Assembly (NCBI GenBank): GCA_964425275.1
Contig: CAYRLZ010000032.1
Span: 1 to 10,006 of the forward strand
DNA from: CAYRLZ01 sp964425275
GTDB lineage: Bacteria; Hydrothermota; Tepidihabitantia; Tepidihabitantales; JBDRVQ01
Direction of reading: 5' to 3'
Length of the DNA: 10,006 bases
The position numbers were made by a program, and so were the translations under genes. Below are positions 1 to 6,007 of the stretch, piece after piece. The notes beneath the pieces were generated by a model. It saw nothing but the letters and a program-made list of their open reading frames with translations. It was not told the origin of the DNA and ran no database searches. How positions within the stretch are numbered: the stretch's first letter is position 1; each line of letters opens with the position of its first letter.

Positions 1-163
1 AATCAGGATAGAGAAGATTATTAAGTTCTTCTGGTGAATTCTTACTCAGGTAATAATATCGCAAATTAGGTGGCAATCTATCCAGAGAATCCAGAAAATC
101 TGGGCTAAATCCCCTTGCCCAAATAATAGAACTTAAAATTATAAGAAAGATAAACCTCCTCAT
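1..163 (-). CDS. N-terminal part of a secreted protein of unknown function (runs off left edge)
   Basis: An open frame starts at ATG 163 and stays open for 54 codons to the window edge. The first 16 or so residues form a classic export signal: MRR, a hydrophobic core (FIFLIILSSIIW), then A-R-G, with plausible signal peptidase cleavage after Ala16. The mature part (from about residue 17) is hydrophilic, with Leu/Asp-rich and Tyr-rich stretches (SPDFLDSLDRLPP, LRYYYLSKNSPEEL), and shows no lipobox Cys. I recognise no domain in so short a piece. A TTGACA box lies 32 nt upstream of the start. The start choice rests on the signal peptide and the promoter; a Shine-Dalgarno is weak (AGG directly before ATG). 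Signal peptide fairly sure, function unknown. Confidence 0.6.
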   Translation of the reverse strand, partial: MRRFIFLIILSSIIWARGFSPDFLDSLDRLPPNLRYYYLSKNSPEELNNLLYPD

Positions 164-172
164 CCTATAATA

Positions 173-200
173 TTTTTATAAAAAATCCTTTCTCTGTCAA
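173..200 (-). promoter_or_regulatory. Probable promoter of the secreted-protein gene
   Basis: A perfect TTGACA (-35) lies at 195-200 on the minus strand. With a 16-bp spacer the -10 would be TAAAAA at 173-178 (4/6 match); TATAAA at 175-180 fits the consensus better but gives only a 14-bp spacer. Either choice puts the transcription start within a few bases of the ATG at 163, so the transcript would be nearly leaderless. The -35 is convincing, the -10 ambiguous. Confidence 0.4.
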
Positions 201-206
201 CTATCG

Positions 207-226
207 CCAGGTCGTTAAGACCCTGG
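207..226. repeat. Bulged inverted repeat upstream of the secreted-protein promoter
   Basis: CCAGGTC and GACCCTGG are inverted copies separated by GTTAA, with one extra base as a bulge. The element sits 6 bp upstream of the TTGACA box at 195-200. It is not followed by a T-run on the minus strand, so it is not a standard terminator; a regulator-binding site is possible but unproven. Confidence 0.4.
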
Positions 227-251
227 AAAAATAAGAGAGACATCTATTTTT

Positions 252-280
252 TTGAAATATCTGGATTATTATATTATAAT
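252..280 (+). promoter_or_regulatory. Promoter-like sequence on the plus strand
   Basis: TTGAAA at 252-257 and TATAAT at 275-280 are separated by exactly 17 bp, matching sigma70 consensus at 11 of 12 positions. The predicted start is near 287, exactly where a nested inverted repeat (287-323) begins. There is no plausible plus-strand gene downstream; transcription would run antisense into the 3' end of the MFS gene. The region is very A+T-rich, so chance occurrence is a real alternative. Confidence 0.35.
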
Positions 281-286
281 AGTATA

Positions 287-323
287 GAAGTAAAAATTGG
301 ACGGCCGTTTTTCTTAAAACTTC
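287..323. repeat. Nested inverted repeat around ACGGCCGT
   Basis: GAAGT (287-291) pairs with ACTTC (319-323), and AAAAA (292-296) pairs with TTTTT (308-312); the loop region contains the 8-bp palindrome ACGGCCGT (301-308). The right arm carries six unpaired bases. It could act as a weak 3' end for the minus-strand MFS transcript or as the 5' hairpin of a plus-strand RNA; it lacks the GC-rich stem of a normal terminator. Confidence 0.3.
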
Positions 324-386
324 ATCTATAATCTAAATTATATGGTCCAAGTTCTCAAAAACAAGTGCAGTCTCTTTTTTCATCAG

Positions 387-1616
387 TTAAATTTTTCTAA
401 TCGCCGGTTTTGTGAAATAGACATACAAGGTCCAGAGAAAGACAACAATTCCTCCACAAGCGGTGGCAACCGACGCTCCAAATCTTTGAGCAATTGCTCC
501 GGCAAAGAGGCTGCCGATTGGAAACATCCCCATAAACATTATCACATAAAATGCCACCACCCGTCCCCGTAGATTATCCGGAACAACCTCTTGAATTATT
601 GTATTCACGGTAACATTTTGCATAATGACACAAAGCCCCAGACCGAATAGAAGAATTAAAGATAGGAGATATATCTTAGAGTAGGAGAAAATTAGAATAA
701 GGAGGGAGAAGAGAAAACTGGCAAAAACGATAATCTTCCCTTTCCTTAAATGGCTTCCTAATGTCGCCAAAATTAAAGCACCGGAGAGTGAGCCTAAACC
801 GATGCCGGACATCAGATAACCATAGCCCTTCACCCCAACTTTTAAGATATCCCGGGCAAAAACTGGAATTAGGGTCAAATAGGAAACCCCAAAGACACTA
901 AAGACCCCGGTCATTAAAATGAGAAAGAAGATGGGTCGGTTATTCAAAATATACTGGAATGCCTCCTTTATATCCTGGGCAAAAGAACTATTTTTATCAA
1001 AGGGGTAGGATGTAGTTCTTATCAGATAAAGTCCGAAAATGACTGGTAAAAAACTTAAACCATTAAGAAAGAAACAACCCGCCACTCCAATACTACCAAT
1101 CAAAATACCGGCAATCGCTGGACCAATAATCCTTGCCAGGTTGAATATGAAGGAATTTAGGGCAATAGCATTCAAAAGGTCTTCGCGCCCCACCATCTCA
1201 ACCACAAACGACTGCCGGCCTGGGGTATCAAAGGCAAGGGTGATTCCCGCCACTGCCTCAATAAGTAATATCTGCCAGACCTTAATCAATTTAAGATAGA
1301 CGAGCAAGGCAAGGATAAAGGCGAGAAGGGTTAAAATTGATTGGGTGAAAATGATTAGGTTTCTTTTCTGGACCCGGTCAGCAAAGGCACCACCCAAAAG
1401 CGACAAAAGGAAAATCGGTATTGAACCAATAAAGGCAACCAAACCTAAAATAAAAGGTGAATTTGATAACTGTAAGACGAGCCAACTGCGGGCAACATTC
1501 TGTAGCCAGGTTCCACTCAAAGAGATTATCTGTCCGAACCAGAAGAGGCGGAAGTTATGATGCCTTAAAGCGACAAAGGTCTTGGGCAGAAAATTTGGTC
1601 GGCCCTCTCTCTTCAC
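387..1616 (-). CDS. MFS transporter, EntS-like/MFS_3 type efflux protein
   Basis: The 409-residue protein is almost wholly hydrophobic, with about 12 predicted membrane helices, and sits in the inner membrane. Family marks are an opening like other MFS_3 proteins (FALRHHNFRLFW type, residues 15-26), GTWLQNVARSWLV (35-47), the loop 2-3 motif GGAFADRVQKRNL (75-87), and DTPGRQSFVVEMV (130-142) followed by NAIALNS (149-155), typical of the enterobactin-exporter-like group. A hydrophilic loop near 200-225 separates the two six-helix halves. It probably exports a small molecule by proton antiport; the substrate cannot be read from sequence. The start is GTG at 1616; the start codon lies only 8 nt after a TATAAT, so there is no room for a Shine-Dalgarno. 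It follows thi4 by 77 nt on the same strand but has its own promoter, so a link to thiamin is not implied. Confidence 0.87.
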   Translation of the reverse strand: MKREGRPNFLPKTFVALRHHNFRLFWFGQIISLSGTWLQNVARSWLVLQLSNSPFILGLVAFIGSIPIFLLSLLGGAFADRVQKRNLIIFTQSILTLLAFILALLVYLKLIKVWQILLIEAVAGITLAFDTPGRQSFVVEMVGREDLLNAIALNSFIFNLARIIGPAIAGILIGSIGVAGCFFLNGLSFLPVIFGLYLIRTTSYPFDKNSSFAQDIKEAFQYILNNRPIFFLILMTGVFSVFGVSYLTLIPVFARDILKVGVKGYGYLMSGIGLGSLSGALILATLGSHLRKGKIIVFASFLFSLLILIFSYSKIYLLSLILLFGLGLCVIMQNVTVNTIIQEVVPDNLRGRVVAFYVIMFMGMFPIGSLFAGAIAQRFGASVATACGGIVVFLWTLYVYFTKPAIRKI

Positions 1617-1624
1617 AAGACCAA

Positions 1625-1652
1625 ATTATAATCAATTTTTTAAGAAAGTAAA
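1625..1652 (-). promoter_or_regulatory. Promoter of the MFS gene, giving a nearly leaderless mRNA
   Basis: On the minus strand a perfect TATAAT at 1625-1630 is preceded, after a 16-bp spacer, by TTTACT (1647-1652; 4/6 match to TTGACA). A start 6-7 bp past the -10 falls at about 1618, one or two bases from the GTG start codon at 1616. The A/T-rich spacer supports a real promoter. Confidence 0.5.
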
Positions 1653-1693
1653 CCCAAGGATACAATTGTTACGAATTGGTTGTTAGTCTAAAA

Positions 1694-2467
1694 CTATCTT
1701 AGCCGCTCTTTTATCATCCGGGCAACCTTTCGCCCGGAGAGAAACATCCCACCAAAGATTGGTCCCATCCTCGGTCCACCAAAGACGGTATTGGCGGACA
1801 TACCGCAGACAAATAGATTGTGATAAACCTCCTTCGTATTTTCAACAATTGTCCTCTCCCCAACCTCGGCCCACATCGGCTGCTCACCGACAATCCCCCC
1901 GGTGGCGGTAAATAATTTCTTACCAATCTTTTTTTCAATAATTCTCGTTATCTCGGCACTATGTCCGGTAGCATCAATCACAAATTTTGACCGGACCGAT
2001 ACCGGGTCAACATGGAGATTTGCCAGCTCAACACTTGCCCAGTTAATAACCGCCCCGCAAACCTTATCGTCTCTTATTAAAACATCCTCAACGGTAATGA
2101 GATTAAAAATCTTACTCCCCGCTTTGATGCATCTTGCCATAAGAATCCCGAGGGTCAAGAGGGCATCAGCAACAAAGTAATCTCTTTCATACGCTTTAAC
2201 CTCTATCCCCAGTTCATCAAAAATCTCCTTCGCCTCAGGTTGAATCACAATCTGGTTAAACATCATCCCACCACCCGGCATCCCACCACCCGGACGCAAT
2301 CCCCTTTCAAAAATCACCGCCTTTATATTTTCCTTCCCCAAATAATAACCAGCGGTTAGGCCCGAAGGACCAGCACCGACAATTATCACTTCGCTTTCCA
2401 ATGCCCCCCTTAATTTTTCCAGATAAGTATCAATTATCGCTCGGGTGATTTTTATTTCATCAAGCAT
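1694..2467 (-). CDS. thi4: Thiamin thiazole synthase, Thi4 family (sulfide-dependent type)
   Basis: The 257-residue protein matches the Thi4 family along its length and makes the adenylated thiazole carboxylate precursor of thiamin from NAD, glycine and a sulfur source, in the cytoplasm. The dinucleotide-binding motif VGAGPSGLTAGYYL (30-43) follows a short N-terminal helix; FERGLRPGGG and MPGGGMMFNQ (53-72) form the glycine-rich loop; DATGH (165-169) and GMSANTVFGGPRMGPIFGGM (222-241) are the Thi4 C-terminal signatures. At the position of the sacrificial Cys of yeast Thi4 this protein has His152 (LHVDP, 151-155), as in methanogen enzymes. By established knowledge such enzymes use free sulfide and turn over repeatedly instead of destroying themselves. 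It lies 47 nt downstream of rpsH with no promoter or terminator visible between, so it is probably on the ribosomal transcript. An in-frame stop (2471-2473) just upstream fixes the ATG. Confidence 0.93.
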   Translation of the reverse strand: MLDEIKITRAIIDTYLEKLRGALESEVIIVGAGPSGLTAGYYLGKENIKAVIFERGLRPGGGMPGGGMMFNQIVIQPEAKEIFDELGIEVKAYERDYFVADALLTLGILMARCIKAGSKIFNLITVEDVLIRDDKVCGAVINWASVELANLHVDPVSVRSKFVIDATGHSAEITRIIEKKIGKKLFTATGGIVGEQPMWAEVGERTIVENTKEVYHNLFVCGMSANTVFGGPRMGPIFGGMFLSGRKVARMIKERLR

Positions 2468-2514
2468 ATATCAATTACTCTCATCTTTCTTTTCATCTCG
2501 GTCAATTGGCTTTT

Positions 2515-2904
2515 TTACCAGACATAGGCAATAATTTCACCACCAACCTTCTGCTCCCTTGCCTGTTTATCAGTCAGAAGTCCTTTGGGGGTTGATAAAA
2601 TGGCAATCCCTAATCCACTGGCTACCTTTGGTATCTCCTTGTATCCCGTATATTGCCTGCGGGAGGGTTTTGAGACCCTTTTCATACCAGAGATTACCGA
2701 TTTACCGTCTAAGGTATATTTTAATAAGATAGCAATCTCTTTTTTAACACCCTCACCAACAACCTGGAAATTATTTATATAACCTTCTTCTAAGAGAATC
2801 CGGGCAATCTCTGATTTTATCTTGGAGTAAGGGATTTTCACTTCGGTCTTTTTTGCCATCAGGGCATTACGAATTCGCGTCAAGAAATCAGCAATGGCAT
2901 CCAT
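2515..2904 (-). CDS. rpsH: 30S ribosomal protein S8
   Basis: S8 binds the central domain of 16S rRNA and helps organise the 30S platform; in many bacteria it also represses the spc operon. The 129-residue length is normal. The start MDAIADFLTRIRNAL and the C-terminal GLGIAILSTPKGLLTDKQAR, then GGEIIAYVW, are unmistakable. The open frame extends upstream to 3021, but the true start is ATG 2904: it has a strong Shine-Dalgarno (TAGGAGG, 5 nt before the ATG) and matches the family's N-terminus, while the extension lies over rpsN. The gene begins 8 nt after the rpsN stop, whose TAG forms part of the ribosome-binding site. It is the last ribosomal gene here; rplF, which normally follows, is missing. 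Confidence 0.96.
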   Translation of the reverse strand: MDAIADFLTRIRNALMAKKTEVKIPYSKIKSEIARILLEEGYINNFQVVGEGVKKEIAILLKYTLDGKSVISGMKRVSKPSRRQYTGYKEIPKVASGLGIAILSTPKGLLTDKQAREQKVGGEIIAYVW

Positions 2905-2912
2905 TTTACCTC

Positions 2913-3098
2913 CTACCAGGTTGCCTTTCTTACACCGGGGATTTCCCCGCGCAGTGCCAGTTCTCGGAAGCAGAGCCGACAGAGCCCAAATTTTCTTAAA
3001 TAGGCCCGAGCCCGGAAACAACGTTGGCAGCGAAGTTTCTTCCGCACCCGAAATTTTGGCTCCCGACTCGCCTTAACAATTAAACACCTTCTGGCCAT
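2913..3098 (-). CDS. rpsN: 30S ribosomal protein S14, zinc-binding (type Z)
   Basis: S14 sits in the head of the 30S subunit. At 61 residues this is the short, zinc-binding form: Cys24-x2-Cys27 and Cys40-x2-Cys43 (CQRC and CRLC) make a complete four-cysteine zinc site, and the C-terminal GEIPGVRKATW is typical. The start MARRCLIVKASREPKF is the usual one. The ATG overlaps the rplE stop by one base (TAATG), so translation is probably coupled. With its cysteines intact it depends on zinc; no zinc-free paralogue is seen in the window. Confidence 0.96.
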   Translation of the reverse strand: MARRCLIVKASREPKFRVRKKLRCQRCFRARAYLRKFGLCRLCFRELALRGEIPGVRKATW

Positions 3099-3700
3099 TA
3101 TCTCCTCCGAAAAATCATACCCAATTCTTCTAATAAGGCCCGCGCCTCATCGTCTCTTTTCGCCGTCGTCACAAATGCGATATCCATCCCGAAGACCTTT
3201 TTCACCTTTGCCACATCTAATTCCGGAAAGATTAACTGCTCCGATATGCCTAAATTATAGTTTCCCCGACCATCAAATGAATCCGGGTCAAACCCCCGAA
3301 AATCTCGGATGCGTGGGCAGGCAAAATTTAAAAACCGGTCTAAGAATTCATACATCCGGTCTCGCCTTAATGTAACCTTAACACCAATCGGCATCCCTTT
3401 TCTCAATTTAAATGCAGAAACCGCCCTTCTAGCGCGGGTGATTAATGGCTTCTGCCCGGTAATTAAAGCCAATTCCTCGGATATTGTCTCTAAAATCTTT
3501 GGGTCACTGACCGCCTCACCAGCCCCGACATTTATCACAATCTTTTCCAACTGAGGCACTTGGTGAAGATTTTTATAACCAAATCTCTTCATCAAGATTT
3601 TACGAATCCGCTGGCGATATTCTTCCTTTAATCGGGAAGGGAGGCTTTTCTTTTTTTCAACAACAACCTCTTCTTTTTTCTCTTTCGCTTCTTTTGCCAT
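3098..3700 (-). CDS. rplE: 50S ribosomal protein L5
   Basis: L5 binds 5S rRNA and contacts the P-site tRNA and the S13 bridge. Conserved blocks are GYKNLHQVPQLEKIVINVG (about 41-59), ITGQKPLITRARRAVSAFKLRKG (about 84-106) and a C-terminal half with RDFRGF, NYNLGISEQLIFPE and MDIAFVTTAK. At 200 residues it is about 20 longer than the usual 180, because of a Lys/Glu-rich N-terminal tail (AKEAKEKKEEVVVEKKK). I chose ATG 3700, one base after the rplX stop; a TTG three codons upstream would overlap rplX. No clear Shine-Dalgarno is seen, so initiation probably relies on coupling with rplX. Confidence 0.95.
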   Translation of the reverse strand: MAKEAKEKKEEVVVEKKKSLPSRLKEEYRQRIRKILMKRFGYKNLHQVPQLEKIVINVGAGEAVSDPKILETISEELALITGQKPLITRARRAVSAFKLRKGMPIGVKVTLRRDRMYEFLDRFLNFACPRIRDFRGFDPDSFDGRGNYNLGISEQLIFPELDVAKVKKVFGMDIAFVTTAKRDDEARALLEELGMIFRRR

Positions 3701-3701
3701 C

Positions 3702-4022
3702 TTAATCAATTATTTCATCACATTCCCTACACTTTCTTACCCTTCTCCCCTCTACGACTTCCCTTTTCACCTTAACCAAATTTCCGCATTTTGGGCAGAC
3801 GAGAATGAGATTGGAAACATCAATTGGTTGTGGGATATCAATAATTCCGCCTGGTTTATCCGCTCCGGTTGGTCGCCGGTGTCTCTTCGCTAAGTTCACC
3901 CCTTCAACCAAAAACCGAATCCGGTCATCTTCCCTCAGGACTTTTAGAATCTTTCCCCGCTTTCCCTTCTCTTCACCACTTCTTACCTCAACAATATCAC
4001 CTTTTTTAAGATGGGTCTTCAT
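3702..4022 (-). CDS. rplX: 50S ribosomal protein L24 with zinc-ribbon tail
   Basis: L24 is an early assembly protein near the start of 23S rRNA. The 106-residue protein has the N-terminal KOW fold (KKGDIVEVRSGEEKGKRGKI, residues 6-25) and the conserved EGVNLAKRHRRPT (40-52). Its C-terminal part carries Cys76-Pro-Lys-Cys79 and Cys98-Arg-Glu-Cys101, a two-knuckle zinc ribbon known from many but not all bacterial L24 proteins. The gene follows rplN after 46 nt, one of the longest gaps in the operon; the gap is A+T-rich and holds only a weak AAGG/TAGG ribosome-binding site. Confidence 0.95.
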   Translation of the reverse strand: MKTHLKKGDIVEVRSGEEKGKRGKILKVLREDDRIRFLVEGVNLAKRHRRPTGADKPGGIIDIPQPIDVSNLILVCPKCGNLVKVKREVVEGRRVRKCRECDEIID

Positions 4023-4068
4023 AAAATACCTAACCTTATTAGGAAATTCATTATCATTTCATATTTAA

Positions 4069-4437
4069 TCATACTACCTCACTGGCTAAGGAAATAATCT
4101 TTGTGAAGGCTCTTTCCCGTAGTTCCCGAGGCACCGGACCAAAAATCCTGGTTCCCTTTGGTTCTCCCTTCTCATCAATCAAGACACAGGCATTATCATC
4201 AAAGCGGATATAAGAAGCGTCGGAACGGCGGTATTCTTTTCTTTGACGGATAATCACCGCCCGTGCCTTATCACCGGGCTTTATCGGTGATTGCGGGACA
4301 GCATCTTTTATCGTAACGATAATCACATCACCAATTCTTCCATACCGGCGCTTGGAACCACCTAATATCTTTATCGCCATCGCCTCTCGGGCTCCGGTAT
4401 TATCCGCAACCACCAAACGGGTGAAATCCTGAATCAT
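4069..4437 (-). CDS. rplN: 50S ribosomal protein L14
   Basis: L14 is a small beta-barrel protein of the 50S subunit at the interface with the 30S. Its 122 residues are exactly the common length. Signatures are the start MIQDFTRLVVADNTGAREA, then KILGGSKRRYGRIGDVIIV, and FDDNACVLIDEKGEPKGTRI before the final VPRELRE. No insertions or missing residues. It begins 21 nt after rpsQ in an A-rich spacer with a poor Shine-Dalgarno (GAAG). Confidence 0.97.
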   Translation of the reverse strand: MIQDFTRLVVADNTGAREAMAIKILGGSKRRYGRIGDVIIVTIKDAVPQSPIKPGDKARAVIIRQRKEYRRSDASYIRFDDNACVLIDEKGEPKGTRIFGPVPRELRERAFTKIISLASEVV

Positions 4438-4458
4438 ATTAAAAAATTGACTTCTTTT

Positions 4459-4698
4459 TCACAACTTTCTTAGCACCCGCCATCGTTTCAATTTGGAAAG
4501 TGGACGGGTTTCCTCAAGCATTACCCGGTCACCTTTTTTACATTCATTCTTTTCATCATGGGCATAGAGACGGGTTCGTTTTCTTATATATTTTTTATAT
4601 TTGGGGTGTTTCACCAATCGGGCAATCTCCACCACCACCGTTTTATCCATCTTATCCGACTTAACCGTTCCGATAACTATCTTTCTATTTCCGGGCAT
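4459..4698 (-). CDS. rpsQ: 30S ribosomal protein S17
   Basis: S17 is a primary 16S-binding protein with an OB fold. The 79-residue protein shows the family pattern: GTVKSDKMDKTVVVEIARLVKHPKY is broken here only for length into GTVKSDKMDKTVV (10-22) and VKHPKYKKYIRKR (29-41), then AHDEKNECKKGDRVMLEETRP (47-67, final P 67) and the closing LSKLKRWRVL. It overlaps the end of rpmC by 14 nt and uses a GGGAG ribosome-binding site within that gene, so the two are translationally coupled. Confidence 0.95.
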   Translation of the reverse strand: MPGNRKIVIGTVKSDKMDKTVVVEIARLVKHPKYKKYIRKRTRLYAHDEKNECKKGDRVMLEETRPLSKLKRWRVLRKL

Positions 4699-4918
4699 AT
4701 TCTCGCTCCCAGTTCTTGACCTTCTCTTTTGTATAACCTCTTTCTTTGAGAATGGTTAAAAGCCGGGCGATGTCCCTTTTTATCACCCGTAACCTAAGGG
4801 GGTTGGGTAAAGTCTCAATAACCTTCCGCATTCGGAGATTAAAATATTCCTCTTTCAAATCACCGTATCTTTTCAAAAGTTCCTCATCGGTTAACTCACG
4901 GAGTTCAGATGGTTTCAT
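4685..4918 (-). CDS. rpmC: 50S ribosomal protein L29
   Basis: L29 is a two-helix protein beside the peptide exit tunnel, where it helps recruit trigger factor and SRP. The 77-residue sequence shows the diagnostic start MKPSELRELTDEELLKRYGD, the central LKEEYFNLRMRK, and the second helix IKRDIARLLTILKER. About ten extra charged residues at the C-terminus (KNWEREYARK) lengthen it beyond the usual 63-68. Both ends overlap neighbours by 14 nt (rplP before, rpsQ after), the tightest packing in the operon. Confidence 0.95.
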   Translation of the reverse strand: MKPSELRELTDEELLKRYGDLKEEYFNLRMRKVIETLPNPLRLRVIKRDIARLLTILKERGYTKEKVKNWEREYARK

Positions 4919-5333
4919 AAGTCATTTCCTCCCGTTTTAGGATTCGGGTCTTACAGGGCAATTTGTCACTGGCCAGTTGGAATGCCTGAATTGCCTCGGC
5001 CTCGGGAATTCCTTCTAATTCAAAGATAACCCGACCCGGTTTTACGACGGCTACCCAGAATGCTGGGTCACCTTTTCCTTTTCCCATTCGGGTCTCGGCG
5101 GGCTTTTTAGTAACCGGCTTATCAGGAAATACTCTCACCCAGAGTTTTCCGGTTCTCTTTAGATATCGGGCAATCGTCATTCTTGCCGCTTCAATCTGTT
5201 GGCTTGTGAGCCAGACGGGCTCTAATGCCTGAAGACCAAATTCTCCAAAGTCTAATTTATTAGCCGCGGTTGCCTTTCCTTTTCTCCGACCCCGGTGCTG
5301 CTTTCGATACTTTACCCTTTTCGGCATCAACAT
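4905..5333 (-). CDS. rplP: 50S ribosomal protein L16
   Basis: L16 organises the A-site and 5S rRNA contacts of the 50S subunit. The 142-residue sequence has the standard opening MLMPKRVKYRKQHRGRRKG, the mid-block EPVWLTSQQIEAARMTIARY, and KPVTKKPAETRMGKGKG with the Arg that is hydroxylated in E. coli (R81 there), followed by KPGRVIFELEGI. I kept the first ATG (5333): it lies 8 nt after an AGGGG ribosome-binding site at the end of rpsC, and MLMPKR is a common family start; the second ATG (5327) is the alternative. It starts 3 nt after the rpsC stop. Confidence 0.96.
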   Translation of the reverse strand: MLMPKRVKYRKQHRGRRKGKATAANKLDFGEFGLQALEPVWLTSQQIEAARMTIARYLKRTGKLWVRVFPDKPVTKKPAETRMGKGKGDPAFWVAVVKPGRVIFELEGIPEAEAIQAFQLASDKLPCKTRILKREEMTYETI

Positions 5334-5336
5334 CGT

Positions 5337-6005
5337 CTATCCCCTCTCCTCGGGTGTAATCTCACCCTTATAAATCCATACCTTGACACCGATTGTTCCG
5401 TAGAGCGTCTTTGCTACCTCACAGGCGTATTCAATATTGGCTCGGAGGGTATTAAGTGGAACCCTACCGGCTCGCCACCATTCGCTACGGGCAATTTCGG
5501 CACCAGCTAACCGTCCCCCAATTTGCACCTTTATCCCCTTAGCCCCGAGGCGCATTGCGGAGGCGAGCGCCTTTTTTATTGCCCGGCGGTAGGCAACCCT
5601 TTTTAAAATCTGTTCCACAATACTCTTAGCCACTAACCGGGCATTCAATTCCGGAACCCGCTCGGTCTCAATATGAATATCAACCTCTTTTTTTGTTATC
5701 GTTCGGAGTTCCGCCTGTAAAGATTTTAATGTGTCCTTTCCCCGACCGAATATCACCCCGGGTCGGGCGGTATGGATTATCACCGTAACCTTATTCGCCA
5801 CCCGAAGAATCTCAATATCAGCAATCATCGGGTCAACCGCTTTTGTTGGGTCTTGGGCATCGCTGTATTTTCGGGTCTCAATATATTTCCGGATTTTAAT
5901 ATCCTCCAAAAGATTTTCTCGGTATTCCTTATCCGCAAACCACTGCGATTTCCAATCTTTGGTGATTCCCAACCTAAAACCTAACGGATGTGTCTTCTGT
6001 CCCAT
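5337..6005 (-). CDS. rpsC: 30S ribosomal protein S3
   Basis: S3 forms part of the mRNA entry channel and the helicase centre of the 30S subunit. The 222-residue protein opens with MGQKTHPLGFRLGI; a type II KH domain follows with VIIHTARPGVIFGRGKD (75-91), and the C-terminal domain contains GAKGIKVQIGGRLAGAEIAR (154-173), then RVPL and the closing VWIYKGE. Compared with common S3 proteins, the segment before the KH core (about residues 47-62, YSDAQDPTKAVDPM) is slightly longer. It begins 2 nt after rplV, with the AAAGGA of that gene's last codons as ribosome-binding site. Confidence 0.96.
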   Translation of the reverse strand: MGQKTHPLGFRLGITKDWKSQWFADKEYRENLLEDIKIRKYIETRKYSDAQDPTKAVDPMIADIEILRVANKVTVIIHTARPGVIFGRGKDTLKSLQAELRTITKKEVDIHIETERVPELNARLVAKSIVEQILKRVAYRRAIKKALASAMRLGAKGIKVQIGGRLAGAEIARSEWWRAGRVPLNTLRANIEYACEVAKTLYGTIGVKVWIYKGEITPEERG

Positions 6006-6007
6006 AT

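Larger units (their letters stand above)
164..386. other. Intergenic region with promoter-like and palindromic elements, no gene
   Basis: These 223 bases lie between the end of the MFS gene and the start of the secreted-protein gene. The stretch is very A+T-rich and I see no convincing coding sequence on either strand. It contains a minus-strand TTGACA box, a bulged inverted repeat, a plus-strand TTGAAA-N17-TATAAT, a nested inverted repeat around ACGGCCGT, and a perfect TATAAT-CTAA-ATTATA inverted repeat at 327-342. No GC-rich stem with a following U-run is present, so no clear intrinsic terminator for the MFS gene is visible. Confidence 0.6.

Noticed and set aside
327..342. Bidirectional promoter from the inverted repeat TATAAT-CTAA-ATTATA
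   Set aside because: Neither direction has a -35 box at 16-18 bp; the repeat is probably a by-product of high A+T content.
342..572. Plus-strand open frame of 76 codons downstream of the plus-strand promoter-like sequence
   Set aside because: Most of it is antisense to the MFS 3' end, it has no ribosome-binding site, and its composition is that of a shadow frame.
1714..1938. Second minus-strand frame of 74 codons within thi4
   Set aside because: It is entirely inside the well-conserved 3' part of thi4 in a different frame; the Thi4 signature motifs establish the true frame.
2468..2514. Separate promoter for thi4 or terminator after rpsH
   Set aside because: TTGACC (2500-2505) is present but no -10 lies at acceptable distance, and there is no stem followed by a T-run.
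2905..3021. Longer N-terminus for S8 (39 extra codons)
   Set aside because: The extension is rpsN read in another frame; the ATG at 2904 has a strong Shine-Dalgarno and gives the family's normal start.
3701..3709. TTG start for L5 three codons upstream
   Set aside because: It would overlap the end of rplX for no gain; ATG 3700 directly follows the rplX stop.
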